From contig NZ_AUXY01000083.1 in assembly GCF_001625695.1 (NCBI RefSeq), positions 61,373-125,372 on the forward strand: DNA of 64,000 nucleotides. The letters run 5' to 3'. Shown one piece after another: positions 16,970-26,019 of this stretch. Below the pieces are notes generated by a model. That model did no database searches, was not told the DNA's origin, and saw nothing but the letters and a program-made list of their open reading frames with translations. Both the position numbers and the translations under genes were made by a program. This stretch comes from Pseudoalteromonas luteoviolacea H33-S (lineage in GTDB: Bacteria > Pseudomonadota > Gammaproteobacteria > Enterobacterales > Alteromonadaceae). Every line of letters starts with the position of its first letter. Positions within the stretch are counted from its first letter, which is position 1.

Positions 16970-18541
16970 ATGGATAAAAGAGAGTTATCCCAACTAATTA
17001 CATTTAATCAATCACTTGCTGAGGCGTTGCCAAAAGATAATGAGGTTGATTTGGTGTCATATTGTGGTGCGGTGATGCATGCGCTTAAAGCCTTCATCGG
17101 TGCAGATGCGATAGCAGTACTTGGTCACGAGCAAGGGGCCTTGGTTCCGCTGGCTGCAACAGGATTGGCGCCAGAAGTCATGGGGAGACGATTTCAATTA
17201 TCAGAGCACCCAAGGCTCAGAGAAATAGCGCACAGCGCAACGGTACCGGTGATTTTTCCTGCTGACTGTCCACTGAGCGACCCCTATGATGGCATGTTGA
17301 TTGCGGAAACGGGGGATTTACCTGTGCATGCTTGTATGGGCTTTGCAATGTACGAGCAAGATAAGTTATTGGGCGTGATCACATTTGATAGTTTAAGCCC
17401 GTATGCTTTTGACGGTTATGGCGCTTCTTTACTTGCTATGGTGCAAGCATCGGTGTCCAGCCACTTTAGCGCAGTAGACAATATGCATAGATTGTCAAAG
17501 CGTGCCAAATCCGGGATTGCGATGTTAAATGAGCTGAGCCATCAACAATACACCATGGTTGGTGAGTCTGTGCCGATGCAAAAGCTTAAGTCGGACATTA
17601 GCCTAGTTGCAAACTCTGATCTGAGTGTGCTTATTCAAGGAGAAACTGGCACAGGTAAAGAGTTGGTAGCACGGCAATTGCATGCGCAATCTAATCGCAG
17701 TACCGGGCCATTTGTGCAAGTAAACTGTGCGTCGTTACCTGACAATCTGGCAGAAAGTGAGTTTTTTGGTCATCGTAAAGGGGCGTTCACAGGTGCAGAT
17801 AAACACCGTGAAGGCAAGTTTTTGGTAGCCGATCAGGGCACGTTGTTTTTAGATGAAATTGGTGAATTACCGCTGCATATTCAAAGTAAATTACTGCGGG
17901 CATTGCAAAGCGGGGAGATCCAGCCTGTAGGCAGCGATAAGCCGCACTTTGTGAATGTTCGGATTGTGGCAGCGACAAATAGAGATTTACAAAAAGAAGT
18001 GGATGAGGGGCGGTTTCGATCAGATCTGTATCATCGCTTAAGAGTTTTTCCGCTCCAGGTTCCAGCCCTTAAACACCGCAGCACAGATATCGTCCCACTC
18101 GCTGGCTATTTTGTAGAGCAGCTTCGCAAGAAGCTAGGGGTGTCTCAGCTTTTACTGGATGATGATTTGCTTGCAAGTTTAAAAGCCCATGACTGGCCGG
18201 GTAACGTTCGAGAATTGGAGCATGTATTAAGTCGCGCGGCACTTAAAGCAAAGCATTCAAATTGGCAAAAAGACATTATTAAAATTATGCCTAGCCACTG
18301 TGAACTCAGTTTTGAATCTCCAAAGGGGGAGCTGGAAACACATACACGTGGTGAGCAGGCGGTAATGTTACAGCCAATAAAAGAGGCCACAGAAGAATTT
18401 CAACGCAATCTTATTTTAAAAGCGCTTAACACCCATCAACTCAACTGGGCTGCGGCGGCCAGAGCACTTGATATCGACCGAGCAAATTTAGTCCGTTTAG
18501 CTAAGCGCTTAGGGGTCGAAACTGTAAAGAAAGTTAAGTAG
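16970..18541 (+). CDS. norR: NorR, nitric-oxide-sensing sigma-54 activator
   Basis: A 523-residue enhancer-binding protein in the standard NorR layout. An N-terminal GAF domain (about 1-170) holds a mononuclear iron that senses NO. The AAA+ domain from about residue 190 has Walker A GETGTGKE and the sigma-54 contact loop GAFTGAD. A C-terminal Fis-type helix-turn-helix (AAARALDIDRANLVRLAKRLG) ends it. It is divergent from the nnrS-hmp operon, whose promoter region contains a sigma-54 element and two NorR boxes. Assignment is secure. Confidence 0.95.
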   Translation: MDKRELSQLITFNQSLAEALPKDNEVDLVSYCGAVMHALKAFIGADAIAVLGHEQGALVPLAATGLAPEVMGRRFQLSEHPRLREIAHSATVPVIFPADCPLSDPYDGMLIAETGDLPVHACMGFAMYEQDKLLGVITFDSLSPYAFDGYGASLLAMVQASVSSHFSAVDNMHRLSKRAKSGIAMLNELSHQQYTMVGESVPMQKLKSDISLVANSDLSVLIQGETGTGKELVARQLHAQSNRSTGPFVQVNCASLPDNLAESEFFGHRKGAFTGADKHREGKFLVADQGTLFLDEIGELPLHIQSKLLRALQSGEIQPVGSDKPHFVNVRIVAATNRDLQKEVDEGRFRSDLYHRLRVFPLQVPALKHRSTDIVPLAGYFVEQLRKKLGVSQLLLDDDLLASLKAHDWPGNVRELEHVLSRAALKAKHSNWQKDIIKIMPSHCELSFESPKGELETHTRGEQAVMLQPIKEATEEFQRNLILKALNTHQLNWAAAARALDIDRANLVRLAKRLGVETVKKVK

Positions 18542-18754
18542 CCAAGTTAGGTAATCGCAACGGCGTGTTTAAAGTGTTAATCGAGACCTTAATTCAATTG
18601 TTATTGGCAATGAAAATTGTTCTTAATTCTTTTATAAGTTATTTATTTTAAAAGGATATTAAAACTTTTTTGTTATTTTCATTTAGTCTTGCCAAGTACG
18701 AATATTGGACTAGTGTTAAATAGCGTCTAACTGATTTTGCCACTAGGGGGCCCT

Positions 18755-19225
18755 ATGAAGGGTAGTAAGCAAGTAATTGTCACTTTGAATAAAATTTTGA
18801 CACTCGAACTCACGTCGATTAACCAATATTTTTTACATGCTCGTATGTACAAAAATTGGGGACTTGAAGAGTTAAACGAAAAAGCCTACAAAAAATCAAT
18901 CAAGGATATGAAGCAAGCAGATGATTTGATTGAGCGCATTTTATTTTTAGAAGGCTTACCGAATTTACAGCATCTCGAAAAGTTACGTATTGGTGAGCAC
19001 ACCGAAGAAATGCTCAGCTGCGACCTTGCTTTTGAGCATGAGCAGTTACCAGCACTACGCGAAGCCATTGACTTGTGTGAGAAAGAGCAAGATTACGTCA
19101 GTAGAGAGTTACTCGAAGAAATCTTAGAGTATGAAGAAGAGTACGTGGACTGGCTCGAAACTCAAGACTTCTTAATTAAGAATACGGGTATTGAAAACTA
19201 TCTTCAATCACAGATAGAGGATTAA
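18755..19225 (+). CDS. bfr: Bacterioferritin subunit, heme-binding type with altered ferroxidase site
   Basis: A 156-residue four-helix Bfr subunit. By E. coli numbering it keeps Glu18, Tyr25 and the heme ligand Met52. Three ferroxidase residues are changed: Glu51 is Asp, His54 is Gln, and His130 is Tyr. It should bind heme but oxidise iron poorly. The ATG after AGGGGG is used. The second Bfr gene begins three bases after this stop and has the reverse pattern, so a mixed 24-mer shell is likely, as described for BfrA/BfrB pairs in Neisseria and others. Confidence 0.9.
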   Translation: MKGSKQVIVTLNKILTLELTSINQYFLHARMYKNWGLEELNEKAYKKSIKDMKQADDLIERILFLEGLPNLQHLEKLRIGEHTEEMLSCDLAFEHEQLPALREAIDLCEKEQDYVSRELLEEILEYEEEYVDWLETQDFLIKNTGIENYLQSQIED

Positions 19226-19228
19226 ATT

Positions 19229-19720
19229 ATGCAAGGTTCCAAAAAAGTTATCGACTTGCTAAATAAGCAACTCACCCTTGAACTCAGTTCAATGGATCAA
19301 TATTTAGCACACTCCAAAATGTATGAAGATTGGGGAATGGCGCGTTTGCATGACAAATTGTCTCATGAATATGAAGAAGAGTTGGATCATGCTAAACGTA
19401 TTACTGAGCGGATTTTATTTTTAGAGGGAACACCTGATACGGCTTCACGTGCGCCTATCAATGTAGGCAGTAACGTAAAAGAAATGCTCGAAAATGATTT
19501 AGCCGCCGAAGTGGTGGTGAAAGATCATCTGAAAAAGGTCATTGCCGTATGTGAAGAAGAGCAAGATTATGTAACAAGAGAAATTTTAGAAGCCTTGCTT
19601 GATGACACAGAAATGGATCACATTTACTGGCTAGAGCAGCACCTTGGCCTGATAGATTTAATCGGTATTCAAAACTACATCCAAAGCCAAATGAGTGGGG
19701 ATGCAGGATCTGGCAGCTAA
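19229..19720 (+). CDS. bfr: Bacterioferritin subunit, ferroxidase type lacking the heme methionine
   Basis: A 163-residue Bfr subunit with an intact di-iron centre by E. coli numbering: Glu18, Glu51, His54, Glu94, Glu127 and His130. The heme ligand position 52 is Leu (EELDH), so it cannot bind heme in the usual way. It is co-transcribed with and complementary to the preceding subunit, storing iron in a shared shell. A short Gly/Ser tail follows the last helix. A strong terminator ends the operon. Confidence 0.9.
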   Translation: MQGSKKVIDLLNKQLTLELSSMDQYLAHSKMYEDWGMARLHDKLSHEYEEELDHAKRITERILFLEGTPDTASRAPINVGSNVKEMLENDLAAEVVVKDHLKKVIAVCEEEQDYVTREILEALLDDTEMDHIYWLEQHLGLIDLIGIQNYIQSQMSGDAGSGS

Positions 19721-19745
19721 CGTGGGTTAGCATGTTAAGCAAAGT

Positions 19746-19773
19746 AAAAGAGCGCTATATGCGCTCTTTTTTT
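19746..19773 (+). terminator. Rho-independent terminator of the bfr operon
   Basis: AAAGAGCGC and GCGCTCTTT form a 9-bp stem around TATAT, followed by a run of T. Confidence 0.9.
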
Positions 19774-19880
19774 GTGTTATTAATTTTCTGTTTTTTAAGT
19801 AGTTTTAGAATAATCCCTCTAAACTGAAACAAGACCACATTAAATAAACCTTGATCTACCTAGAGTATTGATTAATATAA

Positions 19881-19894
19881 AACGAACGTTCGTT
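19881..19894. promoter_or_regulatory. TetR-type palindromic operator
   Basis: AACGAACGTTCGTT is a perfect 14-bp palindrome 17 bases before the TetR gene start. It is a common half-site pattern for TetR-family repressors, so autoregulation is likely. Confidence 0.7.
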
Positions 19895-19911
19895 CTTTTT
19901 TTTGGCGTGTT

Positions 19912-20511
19912 ATGGGCAAAGGTAAACAAACTAAACAGCAAATTTTAGCCAAAGGCTTGGCATTGGCGTCTGAAACTGGCCTAAATGATCTGACAATTGG
20001 CATGTTGGCTACTGCATCAGGCATGTCTAAATCTGGGCTGTTTGGTCATTTTAACTCTAAAGAAACCATGCAGTTAAATGTTCTTGAATATGCATCTGAC
20101 TTATTTAAAGAACATGTCATTTTAGCGTGTGATAAAGATACGAGGGGCTTGGCAAAGTTAAATCAGCTTTGCCAAAACTGGCTTAATTGGTATAAGCCAG
20201 ATGCGGCGACTTGTATTTTTATCAATGCTGCGGTTGAGTTTGATGACCAACCTGGCGCGCTTAGGGAGCACATCCAAGCCACTTTAAAAAACTGGCTAAG
20301 CTACTTACAACATATAGTCTCACAAGCCATTCAAGATGGAGACTTTAATTCAGACACTTGTCCAAAACAGTTTGTGTTCGAACTGTATTCTTTATATCTC
20401 GGAAGTCAAAACCTGCGCTGGTTATCACTTGAAGATGATGAGCGTAGTCGTTTTAAAACTGGGTTTAATGCTTTGTTAGATAAATATGGAGCCAAAACGC
20501 ATGAGCAGTAA
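19912..20511 (+). CDS. TetR-family transcriptional regulator
   Basis: The 199-residue protein has an N-terminal TetR helix-turn-helix (about residues 8-55; LTIGMLATASGMSKSGLFGHF) and a helical ligand domain resembling the YxaF/AcrR C-terminal group. A perfect palindrome lies directly upstream. The downstream alpha/beta hydrolase gene overlaps its 3 prime end, so the two are co-expressed and the hydrolase is the natural target. The ligand is unknown, perhaps a hydrophobic ester or fatty acid given the partner. Confidence 0.85.
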   Translation: MGKGKQTKQQILAKGLALASETGLNDLTIGMLATASGMSKSGLFGHFNSKETMQLNVLEYASDLFKEHVILACDKDTRGLAKLNQLCQNWLNWYKPDAATCIFINAAVEFDDQPGALREHIQATLKNWLSYLQHIVSQAIQDGDFNSDTCPKQFVFELYSLYLGSQNLRWLSLEDDERSRFKTGFNALLDKYGAKTHEQ

Positions 20512-21343
20512 AATATACTTTTCTGACCAGAATAAAAAATCTATGAGCTTCCATGTGACTAGGGGGGTGTCGAGTTTCATGGCCAAAGTCGCACCTAAAA
20601 TGAGCTTAAACGCGACTCGAAAACTACTGTTAACACCTGCAGCAGGGCGAAAAGAGGTCGCAGTACCACAGGAGATGAGTTGCCGTGAACTTGAAACACC
20701 CTATGGTGCCCTAAACTTGGTAGAAGGTGGAGAAGGTCCAAAACTTGTTTTCACTCATGGTTGGTCTGGCGGCGTGAGTCAATTTTATCCATTGATGCAA
20801 AAAGTCATTGATGAAGGGTTTTCTGTGGTTGGCTTTGACCATTTTGGACATGGAAAAAGTGCTGGCAAGTTTGCAAATTTACCTCTGTTCATTAAAGGGC
20901 TCAAACATGTTTTGGCTGAGTATGAAGATGAACAAATTAGGGGCATTGTGAGTCATTCCATGGGCACAATTAGCGCAGTAAATGCAACTTGTGATGCCAA
21001 ACACGTCATGATTGCGCCTACATTTGATTTTTACAATTCATTTCAGGAGCGCATTTACTCGACTGGGATCACCGATAAACTGGTTGATCGGCTACTTAAT
21101 GAAGTAGAGACAGAGCATGATATGGTATTTAAGTCTCTACAAGCAGAAAACCACTTGGCTAAGCAGTCTCAGCTTTTAATGGTTCATGACAAAGAAGATA
21201 AATACGCGCCATACCAGCATACTTTGGCGCAGGTTGAGAAACACAATCATGCCAGTTTACATAGTACACAAGGTCAAGGCCATGGTAGGGTTATAAACAG
21301 TCCACAGACTTGGCAAGCGATTAGACAATTAATTGATATTTAA
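20501..21343 (+). CDS. Alpha/beta hydrolase
   Basis: About 280 residues. FTHGWSGG gives the oxyanion strand, SHSMGT the nucleophile elbow, HDKEDKYAPY the acid and GQGHGRVI the catalytic His, so the triad is complete. It is cytoplasmic, with no signal peptide. The ATG chosen lies inside the tetR gene with GGAG nine bases before it; a start five codons earlier is possible. Co-expression with the TetR regulator suggests a self-contained ester/lipid hydrolysis module. Substrate unknown. Confidence 0.8.
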   Translation: MSSKIYFSDQNKKSMSFHVTRGVSSFMAKVAPKMSLNATRKLLLTPAAGRKEVAVPQEMSCRELETPYGALNLVEGGEGPKLVFTHGWSGGVSQFYPLMQKVIDEGFSVVGFDHFGHGKSAGKFANLPLFIKGLKHVLAEYEDEQIRGIVSHSMGTISAVNATCDAKHVMIAPTFDFYNSFQERIYSTGITDKLVDRLLNEVETEHDMVFKSLQAENHLAKQSQLLMVHDKEDKYAPYQHTLAQVEKHNHASLHSTQGQGHGRVINSPQTWQAIRQLIDI

Positions 21344-21417
21344 TACTTTGATGGAATTGTAATTCATAGGCAAGATAGACTAACTTTATAGTAGCTAAAA
21401 ATAATTGATTAGTGCTT

Positions 21418-22635
21418 ATGTTCAAATACTGTTGCGCCGTGCTCTTTGTCGTGTTGTCGACTTGCTTATTTGCAAAAGAAAAAAGTTTACCTGAATTACA
21501 TATTTATCATGATTCAGACTATAGTACCCATCGACAGTCAGCTGTTGCGATAAAAATGGGTTTTTTGACTGCGTTAGATGAAGTAGACAACCAAGCGCAA
21601 GGTTATAAAATTAAGCTGTTATCTCGAGACCATCGTGGTAACAGTAATCGCAGCTTTTTGAACTTTAAGCGCTTTTTGAAAGATCCATCGGGGCTGTTTG
21701 TGCTCGGTGGATTACATTCCCCCCCTTACATAAAATACCGTGAGTTTATCAATACTAATCAAATTCCATTGTTGGTGCCTTGGGCAGCAGGTGGTCCCAT
21801 TACACGGTATGATGAGGGTGAAAACTGGGTATTTCGCCTGTCTGTGGATGACACCAAAGCGGGTATCAAGCTCGTGGAGTTTGCTAATCAACGTGCGTGC
21901 AAAAATCCTCACCTTTTCTTAGAAAGAACGCCTTGGGGCAAATCTAATTACAAATCAATTGGTAAAGCTTTGGGTAACCCAGAGGCAACGGTAACTTGGT
22001 TTGATTGGGGCATGAAGGAAAGCAGCGCAAAAATTCATATTAGAGAAATGCTCGCAAAAGACAGTGGTTGTATTTTGTTTGTTGGTAATGCCATTGAAGG
22101 CAAGCAGCTGGTCTCAGCGATGGCTGACTATCCAGAGGAACAACGAATTCCAATTATTAGTCACTGGGGTATCACGGGCGGGGACTTTTTTCAGCAGGCG
22201 AAAGTAGATCTTGCATCAGGCATAGATTTGCACTTTATTCAAAGCTGTTTCTCATTTCAGCGGCGCCCATTATCTGGGCAAGCAGTTAAAGTGTGGAACA
22301 ATGCTAAACGCATGTTTCCTGATGAATTTGCAGAGCGTGACTTTTTATTTGCGCCTACTGGATTCATCCATGGTTATGACTTAGCAAAAGTTGCGTTGGC
22401 GGCCATCGAGCAAATAAAGCTAACCGGTGATATGTCCAAAGACAGAGCTGAATTTAGACGTGCCCTTGAGCAGCTTGATAAGCCTGTTAAAGGGCTTATC
22501 AAAACTTACCAAAACCCTTATTCCAAGTGGAGTAAACAAAACCCAGACGCCCATGAGGCCTTGGGAATAGGCGATTTATGCATGGCATACTTTGAGTCTA
22601 ACGGCAGTACCAAAGTGCTGGTCGGTAATCCATGA
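21418..22635 (+). CDS. Periplasmic binding protein, Leu/Ile/Val-type (sensor partner)
   Basis: A protein of about 405 residues with a signal peptide (AVLFVVLSTCLFAKE) and a type I periplasmic-binding fold of the branched-chain amino acid/amide group (GGLHSPPYIKYREF, PLLVPWAAGGPI, GYDLAKVALAAIEQ). No ABC permease or ATPase genes are nearby. Its stop overlaps the start of a membrane hybrid kinase as ATGA. It most likely delivers a ligand signal to that kinase rather than to a transporter. The start is ATG, or a GTG two codons earlier. The ligand is unknown. Confidence 0.8.
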   Translation: MFKYCCAVLFVVLSTCLFAKEKSLPELHIYHDSDYSTHRQSAVAIKMGFLTALDEVDNQAQGYKIKLLSRDHRGNSNRSFLNFKRFLKDPSGLFVLGGLHSPPYIKYREFINTNQIPLLVPWAAGGPITRYDEGENWVFRLSVDDTKAGIKLVEFANQRACKNPHLFLERTPWGKSNYKSIGKALGNPEATVTWFDWGMKESSAKIHIREMLAKDSGCILFVGNAIEGKQLVSAMADYPEEQRIPIISHWGITGGDFFQQAKVDLASGIDLHFIQSCFSFQRRPLSGQAVKVWNNAKRMFPDEFAERDFLFAPTGFIHGYDLAKVALAAIEQIKLTGDMSKDRAEFRRALEQLDKPVKGLIKTYQNPYSKWSKQNPDAHEALGIGDLCMAYFESNGSTKVLVGNP

Positions 22636-25600
22636 TCCGCTGGCTGAATAAGGTATTTAGCATGTCCTCAGACAGGGCTTTTTATGCCTTTTTGTTATGT
22701 AGCTTAGTCCTATCAATTGTTATTAGTTTGTCTTTGGTTGGTACTCGAGCAGATAGCTCGGTGAAAGAGCTTCAGCTACAAGCAAGACAAACCGAAGCAA
22801 AGTTGGCGGTCAGTAACCTTGGTCAGTTTGTGTCAACGCGTCTTATCCTATTAAAGGATTTAGCCAAAATCCCCATGCTTTCAAATGCCGTGATGGGCAG
22901 TGATATATCGCGCGCTTCACTGTCTGATTTTTTAAAAGATTATAAGGTGTTGGGCGGGCATGTACCTTTGCACCTTTACAATGTGCTTTCTGAGCCGGTT
23001 TTTACAAATTCCCCTCTATACAGTGGAAAATTTAGTCGTGAACCGTGGCTGGATCAGATGCTATTGGGTGAGCTTGGGCAAGCGGTAGTCTTAAAACAAG
23101 AAGAACAACAGTTTAAGTTTATTTTGGCTGTGCCTATAGAATACAACGGTTTTACGGAAGGGGTACTGATCTCTGAATTTAAAACCGACCTAGCCTCGCT
23201 TTTGGCCATCGACATGAGGCAAAGTGAATTAGTGGTTGAGCTTGCTGGTCAATGGGTTGAGTACAGCAATGCGGAGGAGGGTCTAGAGTACTTGCAGCTG
23301 TTCGAAAGCCGTTTACCAGACACAGATATAGAGATAAAATTCTTTATTGACCAACAGATCATTCAAAATAGCGTAAACACCTTCATTTTAGCTATCGCAA
23401 AAGCGGTTGTGATTAGTTTGTTATTGTCTTTCCTTTTACTGTTTTTCTTTGGTCGCCAATTATTGCTAAATCCATTTAAGCAATTACAGCTGTCCCAGAA
23501 AGAGACTCAAAAAAGTGAAGAACGATTTAAATTAGCAATTAAAGGCAGTAACGACGGGATTTGGGATTGGGACATAGAAAAGGGCAGCATGTTTTACTCA
23601 CCCAGATTTCGAGAGTTGTTGGGCTATGGTGCTAATGATATGAATGGTTTTCCTGACGTGTTTGATAGTTTAGAGCGAGCTATTCACCCAAAAGATAAAA
23701 CCCATACATTTGGGGCGTTGAATACGCATTTGGAAAGCGGAGATGTGTTTGACGTTGAGTTTAGAATGCGTAACCACAACGGCGACTATAGATTTTATCG
23801 CTCAAAAGGTTTGGCACTTCGTAATGAGCAAAATAAAGCAGTGCGTATGTCAGGCTCTCTGACGGACATAACTGATCAAAAAATGTATCAAGAAGCGCTT
23901 AAAAAAGCGAAAGAGCATAATGATTTATTGGCTTATGCGATTGAATCATGTGATGTCGGTATTGTGATCACTGATGCTTATAAGAAAGATATGCCTTTGA
24001 GCTTTATAAACTCAGCCTTCAAGCGAATTACTGGGTATGATGAATCAGTTATTGGTAAAAACTGCCGTTTCTTACAAGGTGAGCAAACATCGAATTCTGC
24101 AGTAGAGGCAATCCGTGAAGCGATAAAACTACAGCAACCGCACAGAGAAAAAATACTGAATTATCGCAAAGACGGTGAGCCATTTTGGAACAATATGCAC
24201 ATCGGTCCTGTGTTGGATGAAAATAAAAAACTGATCGCATATGTGGGCATTTTGCAAGATGTGACCGAGCAAATTCGTCAACAAAAAGCATTGGCGGATG
24301 CGAAGGTGCAAGCCGAGCAAGCGAGTGAAGCGAAGAGTGCTTTCTTGGCATCGATGAGTCACGAGATCCGCACTCCGATGAATGGGGTGTTGGGTATGCT
24401 TAATTTAATGATGAATAGTCCACTAGATGATGAGCAAAAGCATCGTGCACGGCTTGCGATGAATAGTGCTAATTCGTTACTCAACCTAATCAATGACATA
24501 TTAGATTTCTCCAAAGTAGATGCTGGGAAGCTAGAACTTGAGTTGCTTGATTTTGATTTACGAGAGCTGTTTGGTGATTTTTCAGAATCCGCTGCATTGC
24601 AAGCTCAAAGCAAAGGCATTGAGCTCATTTTAGATATTGTAAAGGTCGACAGCTCAGTAGTGAAAGGCGACCCAAGCCGTTTGCGACAGGTATTATCTAA
24701 CCTTGTAGGTAATGCGATTAAATTTACAGATGAAGGCGAAATTATTATTCGCGCTGAGCTCAATAAAGTAGACGATAAGCTGCGTTTAGACTGTTCTATT
24801 ATTGACTCTGGTATAGGCATACCGTTATCAAAGCAACATAAATTATTTGAAACCTTCTCACAAGTAGACTCATCTACTACAAGAAAATATGGCGGGACGG
24901 GCTTAGGTTTATCGATTGTTAAAAAGCTCTGTGAATTGATGGGCGGTAGTATTGGCGTTAAAAGTGAAGAGGGTTGTGGTAGCGAGTTTTACTTCTCTAT
25001 TAGCTTAGGAATAGGTGAGCAAAATAACCGCCCAATGCCAAAATTTGATATCAGCAAATTAGAATTGTTAATCGTCGATGATAATCAAACAAATCGTACT
25101 GTACTTCGAGAACAATTGGAAATTTGGGGCGCCTCTGTTACAGAGGCTTCGTCTGCCATAGAAGCGCTTTCTCAATGCGAAACACGACTAAAAGACCCGA
25201 GTAAAACCTTATTTGATATCGCCTTATTAGACATGCAAATGCCTGTGATGGATGGCGCAAAACTTGGTGCCGAGATGCAGGCTGATCCTAGGCTGAGCAG
25301 TATTAAGTTGATTATGATGACATCCATGGGACATCAAGGAGATGCGGCATATTTTGCAAAACGAGGCTTCTCTGGGTATTTCCCTAAACCTGCGACCACA
25401 ACGGACTTACACAATGCATTATCGGTAGTTGGAGAAGATGGTGAAGCGCTTGCCAATGCAAAGCCGATTGTTACTTCCCATTATTTGAAATCGTTTAAAG
25501 ACAATGATGCGTCTGAGCCCGTTGTTTGGGATCCAAAACCCCGTTTATTGCTTGCTGAAGATAACCACGTAAATCAAATAGTCACAACAAGCATGCTGAA

Positions 25601-25952
25601 AAAGCTGGGTATTGAGTTTGTCGACGTCGTGACTAATGGCCAAGAAGCGATTAATACATTGCGTCACTGCCAACATTCGAAACCTTATGACTTGGTGCTT
25701 ATGGACTGTCAAATGCCTGAAATGGATGGGTATGAAGCAACAGGTTTAATTAGACAAGGCCAAGCAGGGTATAGCAACCAAGAGATCAAAATTATTGCGC
25801 TTACTGCAAACGCAATGAGTGGCGATGAGAAAAAGTGCCGAGATGCCGGAATGGATGATTATTTAACAAAGCCAATTCAACCTGGGACCTTGTTACAGTG
25901 TCTGAAAGCGCATTTGAGTGCACAAAACGCGCGCTCTGATGTGACTGAGTAA
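22632..25952 (+). CDS. Membrane hybrid histidine kinase with LOV-type domain and two receivers
   Basis: A 1106-residue hybrid kinase. Two transmembrane helices (about 17-37 and 252-276) flank a 210-residue periplasmic sensor. A PAS domain (about 292-415) is followed by a LOV-type PAS (about 430-540). Its GKNCRFLQGEQT has the photoactive Cys (Cys478) and flavin contacts, and NYRKDGEPFWNNMHI follows. Next come HisKA with His577 (SMSHEIRTPMN), HATPase, and two receiver domains with Asp867 and Asp1025. It is translationally coupled to the periplasmic binding protein upstream. The layout implies it integrates a periplasmic ligand with blue light. No output regulator is adjacent. Confidence 0.85.
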   Translation: MIRWLNKVFSMSSDRAFYAFLLCSLVLSIVISLSLVGTRADSSVKELQLQARQTEAKLAVSNLGQFVSTRLILLKDLAKIPMLSNAVMGSDISRASLSDFLKDYKVLGGHVPLHLYNVLSEPVFTNSPLYSGKFSREPWLDQMLLGELGQAVVLKQEEQQFKFILAVPIEYNGFTEGVLISEFKTDLASLLAIDMRQSELVVELAGQWVEYSNAEEGLEYLQLFESRLPDTDIEIKFFIDQQIIQNSVNTFILAIAKAVVISLLLSFLLLFFFGRQLLLNPFKQLQLSQKETQKSEERFKLAIKGSNDGIWDWDIEKGSMFYSPRFRELLGYGANDMNGFPDVFDSLERAIHPKDKTHTFGALNTHLESGDVFDVEFRMRNHNGDYRFYRSKGLALRNEQNKAVRMSGSLTDITDQKMYQEALKKAKEHNDLLAYAIESCDVGIVITDAYKKDMPLSFINSAFKRITGYDESVIGKNCRFLQGEQTSNSAVEAIREAIKLQQPHREKILNYRKDGEPFWNNMHIGPVLDENKKLIAYVGILQDVTEQIRQQKALADAKVQAEQASEAKSAFLASMSHEIRTPMNGVLGMLNLMMNSPLDDEQKHRARLAMNSANSLLNLINDILDFSKVDAGKLELELLDFDLRELFGDFSESAALQAQSKGIELILDIVKVDSSVVKGDPSRLRQVLSNLVGNAIKFTDEGEIIIRAELNKVDDKLRLDCSIIDSGIGIPLSKQHKLFETFSQVDSSTTRKYGGTGLGLSIVKKLCELMGGSIGVKSEEGCGSEFYFSISLGIGEQNNRPMPKFDISKLELLIVDDNQTNRTVLREQLEIWGASVTEASSAIEALSQCETRLKDPSKTLFDIALLDMQMPVMDGAKLGAEMQADPRLSSIKLIMMTSMGHQGDAAYFAKRGFSGYFPKPATTTDLHNALSVVGEDGEALANAKPIVTSHYLKSFKDNDASEPVVWDPKPRLLLAEDNHVNQIVTTSMLKKLGIEFVDVVTNGQEAINTLRHCQHSKPYDLVLMDCQMPEMDGYEATGLIRQGQAGYSNQEIKIIALTANAMSGDEKKCRDAGMDDYLTKPIQPGTLLQCLKAHLSAQNARSDVTE

Positions 25953-26019
25953 AAATTAATAGCCATATCGCAGGAAATTTGGCATATTTGAGTACTGTTT
26001 AAATATACAGGCTCTAATT

